A DNA stretch of 64,000 bases from Echinarachnius parma. Its lineage: Eukaryota > Echinodermata > Echinoidea > Clypeasteroida > Echinarachniidae. The DNA lies in NCBI GenBank assembly GCA_037951105.1, contig JBAMJV010007730.1, positions 62,001-126,000 of the forward strand, written 5' to 3'. Under the pieces are notes generated by a model. That model had not been told where the DNA came from, did no database searches, and saw nothing but the letters and a program-made list of their open reading frames with translations. The translations under genes were made by a program, and so were the position numbers. Positions 35,349-46,340 of this stretch are shown in pieces. The number at the start of each line of letters is the position of its first letter. Within the stretch, counting starts at the first letter, position 1.

Positions 35349-35865
35349 AGGGATAGTTGAGTATTGGTACAAAACCTGCATCATTACGGTACAAACTAAT
35401 AGTTATAACTCCACCATGATCAAAAGGTATACACAATTACCAAACGACTAAGTAAAAAATCCTGTTATCATTTTAAAAGAGCCGTTGCAACTCAAGGGGG
35501 CGCTCTCTAAAACTTATTGGTTTTAGCCATTTGTTCATACAAAATTAAGCATTTAATGTTTTGTTAAAATAATGATTCAATAAAGATATCATCAACAACT
35601 GTTTAAAAACCTAAATTTTGATTTATCTTTTTTTCTTCAAAGTAGTATATAAGTTTTTTTTATTTTTCTAAAAAATCCAAATGTCCCCCCGCCGGTAGAC
35701 TTATGAATAAAATATCTTGAAATCGAATTTCTCAACTATGAGAGCATTTGAAAGTGAATGATTTTTATTTTACATGTTTTATTCAAGGAACTTTCAAATG
35801 GAATTAAAACCAACCAATTTAGTGTCAAGGGGCATTTCGGGAAGTACCAATACTCAGGTGTACCT
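35349..35865. mobile_element. MITE in intron 1 of GPCR C
   Basis: TTAA at 35345-35348 and 35866-35869; left AGGGATAGTTGAGTATTGGTAC, right (reverse complement) AGGTACACCTGAGTATTGGTAC. Very close to the copy at 641-1161. The matching place in D (about 58783-58790, gaattaattggtttcaaaaacg) lacks it. Confidence 0.92.
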
Positions 35866-35869
35866 TTAA

Positions 35870-36747
35870 AAAACGAACTAATGACAAAATCATTTCGGAA
35901 ATTCAATTTGTAAGAGAGTTTTTTATTATAACAAATTAAATCAACAGAAGCGTCTACTCGGTAAAAAGGTTACTCAAATTAGACGAGCTCTGGATTTAGT
36001 AATTATGTATTATTCACATTACAATGCTTTAGAAATACGTAATTTATCTTCATTAAAAAAAACGTAGAGAGACACTTTGCTTTGATTTCGCAGTCAGTTT
36101 AGAAAAGCACAAACTCTGTTCTTCATGGTTTCCAAATCAGAGAATTGTTAATTACAGTGTACGAAATTTTCTTGAAATACTCTCAATTTAATTGCAAAAC
36201 TAATAGCTTTAAGAATAGTTCGATTCCATATTTTGTTCGCATCTTACATTTTTCTGACTATTTTTCCTAAATCAACTTGCACGCAGCTGTATACTATTGT
36301 TTGACATGTAGCCTATTACATTGTATATTAATTTATCTGCTTGGTTTTTCATGTTTTTTGTTGATATGATTATAATTATTTGGGTTTATTTTAACTACTG
36401 GTATTACTTTATATGTATTTTATTTTGTACATGAATACGTAATTCAGCTTCGGCTGCAAGTTTAAATTTGTTTTAAATGGAATTGAGAAGTTCATGAACG
36501 TTGTCCCGGGCAATTTGTTTGAATGCGTCCGTAAATACCAATAATCGGGCCAATGTTAACTCGATCAAATAGTTTAGGCTTATGTATGATGACTAAAGTT
36601 TGTTGTTATTAATAACGTATTTTCATTAGGTAATTAAACATTTCAAGGCCGAGACCAAGACAACTGGGTTTAGTTGTGTAAAGGGCTGTTCCCCAAGACC
36701 ACTGGTTTAGATGGCCGAGACGGATAAAGAGGGGAATTTTCGGAATT

Positions 36748-36753
<6 letters not shown>
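35870..36753. other. GPCR C intron 1, unique part
   Basis: 35870-36000 matches D intron 1 (58787-58920). The remainder is AT-rich with nothing recognisable up to the GT tract. Confidence 0.5.

Positions 36754-36806
<53 letters not shown>
36754..36806. repeat. (GT)n tract at the LINE 5' junction
   Basis: Pure GT repeat that ends directly at the first LINE-derived bases (ttgatagagggg). Confidence 0.95.
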
Positions 36807-36809
<3 letters not shown>

Positions 36810-39505
36810 ATAGAGGGGAATAGAGGGGAATTGTCAACTTCTCAAAAACAAGGGGTCATAACATTGATTGAGAAGGAAGATAAAGATGTTTTGTTTGTAA
36901 AAAATTATAGACCAATAACACTTTTAAATGTGTACTATAAGATTGTCTCGAAAGTTTTGGCAAAGAGATGAAAGTACTTGGTGAAATAATCCATCATGAT
37001 CAAGTTGGATATATTAAAAATAGAAATATAGGAGAGGCAGTACGTTTAATAGATGATATAGTATTTTATTCATTGAATAGATCTGTTGGTTTTTTAGGCG
37101 CCGTTGATTTTGAGAAGGCATTTGATTCTATTTCACATAGGTATTTATTTAATGTTTTGAAATTATTTGGATTTGGGGAATCCTTCTGTAATTGGGTTCA
37201 GATGATATATAAATTTATAAGTAGTTGTGTAATGAATGACGGGCATTCAACGGGTTATTTTGATATTTTGAGAGGGGTGAGGCAAGGGGATCCTCTCTCG
37301 CCTTATTTATTTTTGATAGCCATTGAAACTTTGGCTCTTGTTATTAGGAAAGATGTTAATTTTCAAGGAATTAAATTTGGGGATCATGAAGTTAAACAAG
37401 TAATGTATGCCGATGATATTACAATATTTGTTAAAGATTTAAAATCTATAAAAAGATTACAAAAGATTTTTGAAGATTTTGAGAAAATTAGTGGACTTAA
37501 GGTTAATAAGGAAAAAACTTTTTTTTTTGGATGGGATGTGATACTGAAATACCAGGAGAACCCACTTTTGAAAATTTAGTTCAAGAAATAAAGATTTTAG
37601 GTGTGTATTATACACGTAATAAAATACGGAAAGATGTTTTGAATTATAAAGAAGTATTAAGTAAGATAAAACGTGTATTAGGGTGGTGGAAGCAAAGGGA
37701 TTTAACAATGATGGGAAAATTCAGTTATTAAAAACGTATGCACTTTCAAAATTAAATTTTGTTTCTTCTTTAATTTCGGTACCTCGGTGGGTTTATGAGG
37801 AAGTTGATAAACTCTCATTTGATTTTTTTTGTGGAATGGTAAGGATCGAATTAAGAGAAAGATTTTGTATCAGAATTATGAATTTGGAGGACTTAGAATG
37901 AATAATTTTGAAATTTTTGTAAAAACTCAACGAATAATGTGGCTTAAACGTCTTTTGTATGGGGATAAGCATTCAGGATCGAAAGTTTATTTTGATTATT
38001 GCTGTAGATCAGTAGGAGGAAGGTTTGTGTTTTTATGTGACTATGATATTCATAAGATGGATTTAAAAGAAGTTCCGCCCTTTTATTTTGAAAGTTTGGC
38101 AAGATATAGAAAATTGTAGACACTTTGAAAATGAAAAAAATAATCCCATTGTTTTTAATAATAGACATGTGTGCTTAAGAAATAGAATGATTTTTGATAA
38201 AGATTTATTACAACGTGGTATAAGCAAGGTGTCTGATATAATGCTGAATGGTAGTTTGAGATCTGTTGCTCACTTTTTAGGCTTGGGAATAAAAGGAGAA
38301 GGATTATTAAAGATTCATGATATACTTGGTGCATTGCCTCTTCAATGGAAAGATGGTAAAGCTATGAGTGACTTTATTCAAGTAGATATTCGAACATTTG
38401 AAATTAGATTAAAAGTTTCGGGATAATATAGGAATCTTAATTGATTTAAAATCTAGGCATATGTATGAATATTTAGTTAACAATTTTCAAAAGGAATCTA
38501 ATTTGTGTATTGGGGATGGACATACTAATTTTGATTATAGTAATGAAGAATTGAAGAATATATTTTTAAGATTAAAGAGCGCAGTTTTGGGGGGTAAGTT
38601 GAGAGAATTTCAATATAAATTATTGCATAGGGCATTATATACAAAGGAACATTTATTTAGGTTTGGATTTGTTATTGATAATTTATGCTCTTTTTGTAAA
38701 AATGAGATTGAGACATATTCACATTTATTTTTTAAATGCTTATACGTACAAAGGTTTTGGTTAGATATAATAGAATATTTTGATTTGATTGAAATTAGGA
38801 ATGTTGATTGGAAAATAATTTTTGTAGGACTGGCAGGTAGATCGCATAGAGTTAAGTATTGTAACTCTATTATTTTTTTGTTAAAACATACTATTTATTC
38901 TTTTAGAATAAAAGGTGTACGGAAAGTACAGAAAATTATTTTGGATTATGAAGAAGAAGAAACAAAAGTGGCTAATAAAAAGGGTAAATTAGGAGTTCAC
39001 TTACAAAAGTGGGAACACCATAAAATACATGTAATATGATTAATTTTATTTTGTTAGAATTATAGGGAATTTGTTAATTATTATTAAGGTTCTGGGTCTC
39101 TACTCTTTTAACTGAATGTGGCAGCTTTCTATATTGTTAATTAATTACTCTTTAGGTTGAAATCGAGCAGATATACTGGAATGGGTGTCTGAGGTATGTG
39201 TGTGACTGTGGTGTGATCGGTGGTTGGGTGGGGATGGGGTTTTTCTTGGGCTAAATGGGAGGGGGGGAGGGGGGTAAAGGAGCATGTTTTAGTTCCTTTT
39301 ATCTTTAGTTATATAACCTCCATTATGTTTGTTTTATGAAGTCAGGAAATTGAATATACAGTTGATTTGTATTTGTTTATGTATGTAAGGTAACCATTTC
39401 TATTTCGTTCATTATAATTGTATATGTATATTTTGTATAGTATGTACATTATATTCAAATGTAAATGTTATATATGGAGGAATAAAAATCACTTTAAAAA
39501 AAAAG

Positions 39506-39507
<2 letters not shown>
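36807..39507 (+). mobile_element. Tx1/L1-like LINE, 5'-truncated, in GPCR C intron 1
   Basis: ORF2 pieces in order: SQKQGVITLIEKEDKD..KNYRPITLLN (36836), HHDQVGYIKNRNIGE, DFEKAFDSI, RGVRQGDPLSPYLF, then YADD at 37406-37417 and the thumb; further down WNGKDRIKRKILYQ, a long C-terminal part and a zinc-finger-like CSFCKNEIETYSHLFFKC (about 38690). RPITLLN..DYKI-type wording and this C-terminus are those of the L1/Tx1 group. At least six frame changes break it (near 36968, 37527, 37720, 37830, 38090, 38430), some at homopolymers. EN is missing. The 3' end is gaataaaaatcactttaaaa then (GT)n. Confidence 0.9.
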
Positions 39508-39597
<90 letters not shown>

Positions 39598-39614
39598 GTG
39601 TGTGTGTGTGTGTG
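39508..39614. repeat. (GT)n tract at the LINE 3' junction
   Basis: GT repeat with a few GC units, starting right after the A-rich LINE tail (aaaaaaaaagaa). Confidence 0.95.
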
Positions 39615-40046
39615 GAGGGGTGGGGTGGTACGGGCCAGACTATACATTATACAAAATTATTTTCGCCTGGGGTGACCTTTTCCAAGCTCTCGAGCTTTGC
39701 GGGCATATCGAACTTCCATATAATCATGTTTACATTTAACCTTTACTACAACTTTCATAAACATGTATTTGACCTTCCATCTTGATGATTGTATTTGTAT
39801 ATATGATGTTTGTTTGTATAATATTTGTATATTACTTGGTACTTTATGATTTAAAGTTTTGGAAATAAAATTATTGAAAACGAATAAACTTATATATTAG
39901 GAATTTATTACAATTCTAATGTCTTTGTTTTAAATTCAAACACAAATAGAAATATTTCAATGATTGAAAATGAGCAAAGGAAAATACTATAGGCTATTTC
40001 TTTTCTCATTTAGATGTTTTCCAGAAGAAACAAAATAATTCTCTGT
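39615..40046. other. Intron DNA, no element recognised
   Basis: AT-rich; short frames only. Confidence 0.4.
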
Positions 40047-40487
40047 ATATGTGACTGCTTACCCCAAAACCCCCAAAAAGTCGCGGTATATGATTCTCCG
40101 CTACGAGCCAAAGTATGTAATTTTTGCTGAAAAATCTAATTTTATAACTTTACTTTACCTGAAAGTATAATCTTTCCTCTATCGACTGTTTCAAATTTTG
40201 AGTCTTAAAACGAAGCCAAAGTTGAGTAATGAGCAGTTTTCTAGGCTCCTCCGCACTACGCGCCTGAGTGACCCTAATCTTTAGAGCCTCTTTTCTCCTC
40301 ATTCTGTAAAACTAGACCTTCCCACTCTCCTACATTTAATCGCTTTGTTGATTATGTTCGGAGTGTCCAAATTTGATGAGTTATATATCATTTTAAAGCT
40401 TAGAGGCTACTCTTTCCAGCTAGATAAAAACATCCAAATTCATGTTTGTCAACTTTTTGGGGGTTTTGGGGTAAGCGGTCACATATT
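40047..40487. mobile_element. MITE with CTTACCCCAAAACCCCC ends
   Basis: Left ATGTGACTGCTTACCCC, then aaaacccccaaaaagt; right end is its reverse complement with one change (GACCGC). TIRs are at least 32 bp. No coding frame. Target duplication unclear. Confidence 0.8.
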
Positions 40488-40569
40488 TAATTGCGAATTG
40501 TTTAAAAAATGATAAATTAATCTGCTAAGAACAAGTTTAGTGTAATTCCTCCTCGCTTATTTTCCTCAG

Positions 40570-40705
40570 GTTCTGGGCGTGTATGTGTTCATCCTGGAGT
40601 ACGTGCTGCCGATCACGCTCAACTTGGGCCTGCACTTCGCCATCATAGACGCCCTCAACCGGCAGGCCAAGAACCTTCATTCTCGACCTCAACCAGGCCG
40701 CTCTG
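40570..40705 (+). CDS. GPCR C, exon 2 (TM5)
   Basis: Acceptor TTTCCTCAG (AG at 40568-40569) opens a 136-bp exon, phase 0 in, phase 1 out, two codons longer than in A and B. It encodes VLGVYVFILEYVLPITLNLG, TM5 with proline, then a basic loop (NRQAKNLHSR). The donor is CTCTG|GTAAAT. A second copy of the exon-intron border, ctctg|GTAAGT, stands at 40882-40895; using it would add a stop codon at 40774-40776, so the first donor is the productive one. Confidence 0.9.
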
Positions 40706-41512
40706 GTAAATTATTGGCCCATTTGCGAAGTCACGGGAGGGGGGTGGTTGGCACGTGCCCCTACATAATTGAATAAAAACAAAAATCCTTTCTTTAAAAA
40801 AAAACTTTAAGATAGTGTGCCCCCAATAATATGCGTGTGTCCCCCCCCCCCCCCCCCCCCCCCCTCCAAATAATTCTGGGCACCCTCTGGTAAGTTCTTA
40901 GCCCAGTTGCGAAGCGCCAGAGAGGGGGGGGGGGGGGAGTGCCCTCAAATAATTGAATACAAATGTTTAAAAATTGAATACTTTTATTAACAGTCCACAC
41001 TGTATAGGTAAATGACGTATTGAACATTCTTTTTTTTAAGTATTTTTAAAATTCTTGAAACTTCAGTGAAAAGTTTTGTATGATACATCATGATGAATCG
41101 TCGGTAATGTAAAGTCAAACATATCTTAACATTTAAGCGACCACCTACATGCCTTAAGCAATCAAACTGTCTATAAGCAAATAAAGTCACCTATAACTTA
41201 TACTACCTAGAGAAATCTCCTCGTTTTCCGCAGGTGGTCACTATTCACAGGTTTGAATGTAATTTAATGTTGATCCTGGATCAAATATATGCCACTGATC
41301 ATGAGAATTTCACCTCTGAGTTATCTCCATATAGATTTTAGACACTTTCTTAATTTCCGTCGTTTGTTCTTACACCATAATCTCAATGCCTATGAGCCGC
41401 TTGCAATGAATGAACCCCAGGTAGTGGGTATGGCGCAATAAGTTGTGTGTTCGCTTGATTGCATCATGTTAGGCGCTATACAAAATCTAACCTATTATTA
41501 TCACTACTGTAG
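40706..41512. other. GPCR C intron 2 with internal duplication
   Basis: ggcccatttgcgaagtcacg (40716) and agcccagttgcgaagcgcca (40900) mark a tandem duplication of the 5' intron end. A C-run lies at about 40842-40864. The 3' end (41390-41512) resembles a SINE tail: aggcgctatacaaaatctaa then tattattatcactactgtag, which also serves as the splice acceptor. Confidence 0.65.
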
Positions 41513-41877
41513 ACGCCACCGGAAACCATAACAACCGATGGCAGCTGAAGGCGGCTAGGAGTCTCCAGAAGATGTTCGTCATCGTCATCGCCCTCTTCAT
41601 CATCTGCTGGACTCCGAACGCGGTCACCTTCTTCGTCTACTTGCTAGGCGTCCCTGTCGACTTCACCGGCTCCTTCTACCACTTTACCGTCGTATTGTGC
41701 TTCACCAACTCCTGCGTGAACCCTTTCATCTACTTCTTCAAGAACAAGACGTTCAGGCGAGGCGTCCTGCAGGCCTTGTGCATTGGCTCGGGGAACGCGT
41801 TGTCTGTGCAGCCGACAGAGTTGGGTTCTACCACTGCAGCTGCAGGGGTGTCAACCGTAGATGGCACCTTGGCGTAA
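41513..41877 (+). CDS. GPCR C, exon 3 (TM6, TM7, C-terminal tail)
   Basis: The exon starts after CTACTGTAG in phase 1 (split codon gives Asp245) and ends at TAA 41875-41877. It encodes residues 246-365: KAARSLQKMF leading into TM6 with CWTPN (276-280), loop 3 LGVPVDFT, TM7 NSCVNPFIY (NPxxY 314-318), then KNKTFRRG (helix 8) and a cysteine (ALCIG) that could be palmitoylated. The tail ends GSTTAAAGVSTVDGT, very like B. With exons 1 and 2 the receptor is 365 aa with all class A landmarks. Confidence 0.93.
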
Positions 41878-41879
41878 AC

Positions 41880-42180
41880 GAATTAAAACATAATAATAAT
41901 AATATATAGCATTTATAGAGCGCCATGTAACTAGGTGTCCTATTCAGAGGCGCATTATTACCCTTGGTCATCAGGTACAGTTCAAAACCGCACAATTATC
42001 TTGTGCACCATCTCAACTCCCAGGGGAGCATACTAGCCCAAGCTGCCCAACGGGCGCTGAAGGCTAATTAACACCCGACCAAGTACCACACGAGTTTTGG
42101 CATTCGCGCACCCTTTTCTCCCATCCCGAGGCAGATTATGCACAACGTTCACCCCTGAAAAGTGACCTACTTCCTTACTG
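41880..42180. repeat. Dispersed repeat with (ATA)n/(ATT)-like tail
   Basis: taataataataatatatagc..tttatagagcgcc is a common end form of invertebrate SINE/LINE copies, followed by ggtcatcaggtacagttcaa. It starts three bases after the stop codon of GPCR C, so it forms part of the 3' UTR. The first poly(A)-like signal, attaaa, is at 41882-41887. Confidence 0.5.
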
Positions 42181-42769
42181 CGCACAGTACACTCGCTGTG
42201 CAAGCGTATGCGCGATGTCGTCTATTTTCGGAATGCAACCCCAAAATATCAAGTCATTACGTTAAATTTAAAGGGGGAAAAAGACAGTTCTTTGCACCAA
42301 GATGAATGTAGCTCGCGGATATCTTGTTTTTAGAAATTTGCGTCACTTTTTTAGACCATCTTCTGATTTGTGTCGGAAATATCACCTATTGATTTTAGAG
42401 GCGGAATGGAATCACGGCGTGGTAGCTCGGGATCTTAGCACGACACTAGTAAGTATCGTTTATAACAAATAATCCCGGAAACGGGACAAGGGAGGCTTGC
42501 GTAGTTGCTATGTATCCTGGTATCCGCTCAGTAATTGACTTTGCACGTAATCGACAGAAAATGCGAGAGAGGTCACACATGTACAAAGTCAATGGCGAGC
42601 CTAACCGAGCGGACACAGGCATAGAAAAGGCCAATTTTCGTGGGGCTTAAAATCGTATAATTTCATCCCAATGACCAGTGTCTTCAAAATATTATGTAAA
42701 CAAGTATTGGGGCGTTCGATTATTGCATAAATCAGTCGATGAAAATGTCAACCTTTAGCTGTGTTGTCA
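42181..42769. other. No gene recognised
   Basis: A weak inverted pair (gacattttctgtcgatta-like words around 42550) is visible; otherwise nothing. Confidence 0.35.
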
Positions 42770-42960
42770 TTCAATCAAAGAAGTGAGCGAGTGGCAACAC
42801 CTTTATGGTACCCATTTATACTCCTGGGTAGAGAGCAGCAATGTGGAGTAATTGTCTTGCTGAAGGACAAACGGAGTGGGCAGGGTTCGAACTCGGGATC
42901 TAGAGATCAGAAAGTGCGCGCTCTACCGATCTTGCCACACCACGTCCACGTTAATTTGTG
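42770..42960 (-). mobile_element. tRNA-derived SINE (minus)
   Basis: On minus, tggcaagatcggtagagcgc (A-box-like) and gagttcgaaccctgc (B-box-like) are spaced as in a tRNA head. A body follows: ttcagcaagacaattactcc..ctacccaggagtataaatgg. The head cannot fold as a full tRNA (anticodon arm region is too diverged), so this is a SINE and not a tRNA gene. Confidence 0.75.
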
Positions 42961-43250
42961 TAATGTCAACATATTTTTATTTTAGTCTTTGCACTTTGAA
43001 CTTTCCTATCTTTTTTTCTTATCCTCTTCCTCTTTATCATCAACACCTTCTTAATTTTCTCCTGCTCCTTCCTTTCACGTTCAGCTTTTCAGTTTGAAAT
43101 TTCCTCCTACGCCTTTCCTCTCCTACCTGTCCTCCTCCTCCATCTCATCCTCCATTCCTCCTCCTCCTATTTTCTTCTTCTTCTTCTTCTTCTTTTTCTT
43201 CTGCCTCTTATTCTGCTTCATCTTCTCTTTCCATTGGTTCTCTTCATGTG
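42961..43250. repeat. Pyrimidine-rich tract
   Basis: C/T-rich over ~250 bp, with tcctcctcc and (TTC)n stretches (43165-43195). Low complexity. Confidence 0.8.
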
Positions 43251-43629
43251 TATATACAACGAAATGTTAAGGTTTTATGTTATTTCGGGTAAAATCGTGT
43301 TATTTTGGACTAATCGGGCATCAACTAGGCGAGGACCTTTGTTTGTTTTGCTTGTCGGGTGAAAATTCGAAAAATTCGGGCAAAAGACCTCAGCTCCCCC
43401 TCAGAAGAACGTGCCCCTATGCCTATAGTTTTCAATAAAGTTAGTTTATAATTTGATCGTTTTAGTATTGCTCCGATTATAATACATACGCGATTGCGCA
43501 ACTATAATTACGTTTGATATTAAGTTGAAATATAAAGTTGAAATATTTTATATTAATGTACGATAAAGTGTAGATTATCATACATCAAATTAAAGGGAAT
43601 TTAGTCCTCTGCATGCAGGGTATAAATTA
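43251..43629. other. cccgaa-type degenerate repeats, no gene
   Basis: tttcgggtaaaatcgtgtta..aatcgggcatcaact and tcgggtgaaaattcg recall the 21-bp repeats at 8785-9140. The remainder is AT-rich. Confidence 0.4.
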
Positions 43630-44370
43630 AAGGTGTAATCGTTCATGCATGAAATGCCGTGGTTAATTAATAATAGCAAGGTCAGTTTTCAAAAATAGCA
43701 AAAACAATGGAGGACCACACAATTCGCCTGAAATGATCAGGATGATAGTAAGCGTTTCACTTAAAACAAGATGTGCGGGGCAAGTAAATTATGACATTAT
43801 TTAACTTTATTGTTATGAACAAACTCTGAAAATACAAATTTGTCAATAAAACAGGGCCAGGTTATGAGAGCATCATCATACTGGTCTATTAGAGGCATGA
43901 AGCTTGTCTGTTTGAGTGTGTCCCCTGCAATTTTAACCATAGTTACCTAGAGAAATGTCATGTTAAAGACTGCCCAACTGCTTGACCAATGGTGACATCA
44001 GGTTTTGAAGATCTTTGGACTACAGTAGAATTCTTGAGAAGAATTTATACCATTTTTCATGCTGAAATAAGGGCACGAACTGTGGTTTCGACTAATAAAC
44101 CTTTGCCATGGAATTCCCATTTTGTTACTTTTGGATGAAAATAAAACCTATAACGTTCACAATTTGTCTTCATTTATACTTTTTATTGAAATGAAGATAG
44201 AAAAGGTCACATTTGTATTGAAAAATTATGCCAAAGTCATGAATATAGCGTTTTAGATTATGCTTATCAACATTTATATGGTTGAGTGGATGTTCCATTT
44301 TTGCTATTTTTGAAAACACACCTTGCTGTGGTTAATTGACCGTGACAAGTCATGCATGAATGATTTCATC
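43630..44370. mobile_element. Foldback element with ~75-bp arms
   Basis: ttttcaaaaatagcaaaaac (43687) and gctatttttgaaaacacacc (44303) are reverse complements; pairing extends to ttcatgcatga at the left and tcatgcatgaa at the right. About 740 bp with no coding frame. Confidence 0.7.
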
Positions 44371-44647
44371 TGGATTCTATGCCATTATTGAAGAGGGTCG
44401 TTTTATCTTTAATTTGATATACAATATCATATATTTTATCGTAAATGAATATGAAATATTTGGTCTTATAGTGTCCAGTTTCTTTTTTTGCGGAGTATAT
44501 ATCACATTCTTGCTTTTGTGACCAATGAAGTAGAAATAGGTCATTCTTATTTATAATTGTATACATGGTATATATACGTGTCTTGCAATAATTTTTTCAG
44601 ACACCATTCAGACGCTTTCTTCGTGACGTTTCTTTCACTTTATAGCT
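44371..44647. other. AT-rich spacer
   Basis: Nothing recognisable. Confidence 0.4.
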
Positions 44648-45422
44648 CAGTCACATTTGCCACGGCGGCCGTACGGCAAATAACAATTATAGGGCCGCCG
44701 TAGCATTTCTACGGTCACATATACTTTAGCAGTCACATTTGTTAGGGCAGCCACACGGCGTATTTTTAATTTGTGGAGATATGCGGCTGCCGTACGGCCT
44801 TTGAATTGATGACGCATGGTCGCCTTACGGCGTCCTGGCCGTAGGTTTTCGACAAATACCAATGCAGAAGCAAGGCGCCCGCAAGGCGGCCGCAGGGGGA
44901 CCATACGGCAACCGTACGGCCAGACTGAAGACACACCTAGAGTATAGGAGTGGTAGCCACATGTAGCGTGGATAATCTGAATAGCACATAAATGCGATAC
45001 AGGGTGGCCCCCAAAAACGGAACGGGGCATTTCCCAAAATATAGTTGAAAAATTATTCTATCCATCGGATAGGGTGTATTTTCCAATAAAAAATGATACC
45101 AAGAACAGTAATTTTGGACGAGTAGTAATTCATAAGACCCTAGAGAAGCCCAACGGCGCCCGCAATTAATAAGGCCACCGTACGCCTGATGTACGGTCGA
45201 CGTGGAACCGTTCTACGGCATGGCTACGGCGTGTCTTATTGCTACGGCGAACGTAGAAATTAAAAAAGTTATAACTCCGCCCTACAAATCCACGGCGACC
45301 TATGCGGCATGTAAAATATACGGATACGCCGTACGGTGACCCTGCGGCCACCGCAGATTTTCTGCAGCCGCCGCACGGGGGCGTACGGCCGCCGTACGCT
45401 CGTCGTAGAGCAAATGTGACTG
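44648..45422. mobile_element. GC-rich element dense in GCCGTACGGC words
   Basis: Ends CAGTCACATTTGCCACGG (left) and, reversed, CAGTCACATTTGCTCTACG (right): a 13-bp TIR. Inside are many variants of gccgtacggc, ccgccgta and ctacggc on both strands, making a CpG-rich island in AT-rich DNA. A half MITE (45000-45131) is inserted. No transposase; no matching target duplication was found. Confidence 0.7.
45000..45131. mobile_element. Half of a CAGGGTGGCCC MITE
   Basis: After TA at 44998-44999 the sequence follows the left arm of 9429-9957 (aacggaacggggcatttccc, ccatcggatagggtg, gataccaagaacagtaattt) and stops before the centre; the second arm is missing. Confidence 0.8.
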
Positions 45423-45759
45423 GGGAAATAGACTTAACTAATATTTCTTCATAGTAATATACTATGATACATATTTAATGTATAGAAACATGAAAATGTA
45501 TATTACATGTAATTATTAAATTAAGTTCAAATAGTACACGGAGTCAAATAGTAGCCCTAGCGTAAACAAATTTAAAGGTAAAGGACAGTTGTGGGAAACG
45601 CCCAAACACACCAAAAAAAAAGAAATGTACGCTCTTATTAACAACCATGTTAAAGAATGCACTTTTTACTAATATGAGATTATACAAATTTGCCACATTT
45701 TCAAATCTTGATTATAGCTATATAATTTATATGATTAAAATGAAAAACAAAAACAAATT
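45423..45759. other. AT-rich spacer
   Basis: Nothing recognisable. Confidence 0.4.
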
Positions 45760-46109
45760 GATGGATGGAATTATTGGCAGGTGAGTTGGTGCTTGGATCG
45801 ATGGATGGATTGGGGGACGCGTGGATGGATGAATAGGTGGATGGATGAGAAGATGGATGGATGGATGAATGGATCACGGATTAGAAGGATGGATGGATGG
45901 ATGGATAGATGGATGGATGGAAGGATCACAGGGTGGATGGATGGAAGGGTAGATGAATGAATGGATGGATGGATGGTAGATGGATTGGTACATGAATGGA
46001 TGAAAGGGGGATGAATGGATGGATGAATGGACGGATGGATGGGTAGATGGATGTTTGGATGGGTCACAGAGTGGAAGGATGGATGGATGGGTGGAATAGA
46101 TATAAAGAT
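45760..46109. repeat. Degenerate (ATGG)n array
   Basis: gatggatggatg units with many changes over ~340 bp. Long Pro/Ser/His-rich frames on minus are artefacts of the repeat. Confidence 0.9.
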
Positions 46110-46157
46110 ATATATATATATATAGATAGATAGATAGATAGATAGAAATATAGATAT

Positions 46158-46199
<42 letters not shown>

Positions 46200-46340
46200 T
46201 TGTATTGACACATGAAATATACAAGACTGTAGTCCGAGGGCTAAAGTGCCTTGTGCACCAAAGAAATATATCAAAACATGCATGGATAAATATTTTTACA
46301 ACGTAAAATACAAATATTACTTAACAACAGTATATCACTC
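46110..46340 (-). mobile_element. LINE 3' end with (TAGA)n tail; empty site for piggyBac-like MITE
   Basis: The tetranucleotide tail at 46118-46199 is followed by tttgtattgacacatgaaat..acaagactgtagtccgaggg, as at 10430-10560. aatattacttaacaacag at about 46312 has one TTAA where the other copy carries the 808-bp element. Confidence 0.65.

Noticed and set aside
40061..40080. Telomere-like accccaaaacccccaaaaag
   Set aside because: Occurs as a single inverted pair at the two ends of one element (also 40452-40475), so it is a TIR and not a telomere tract.
42870..42960. tRNA gene on minus
   Set aside because: A- and B-box-like words exist, but the arms do not pair properly and a SINE body follows.
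45771..46283. 170-residue Ser/His/Pro/Ile-rich frame on minus
   Set aside because: Pure consequence of the (ATGG)n and (TAGA)n repeats.
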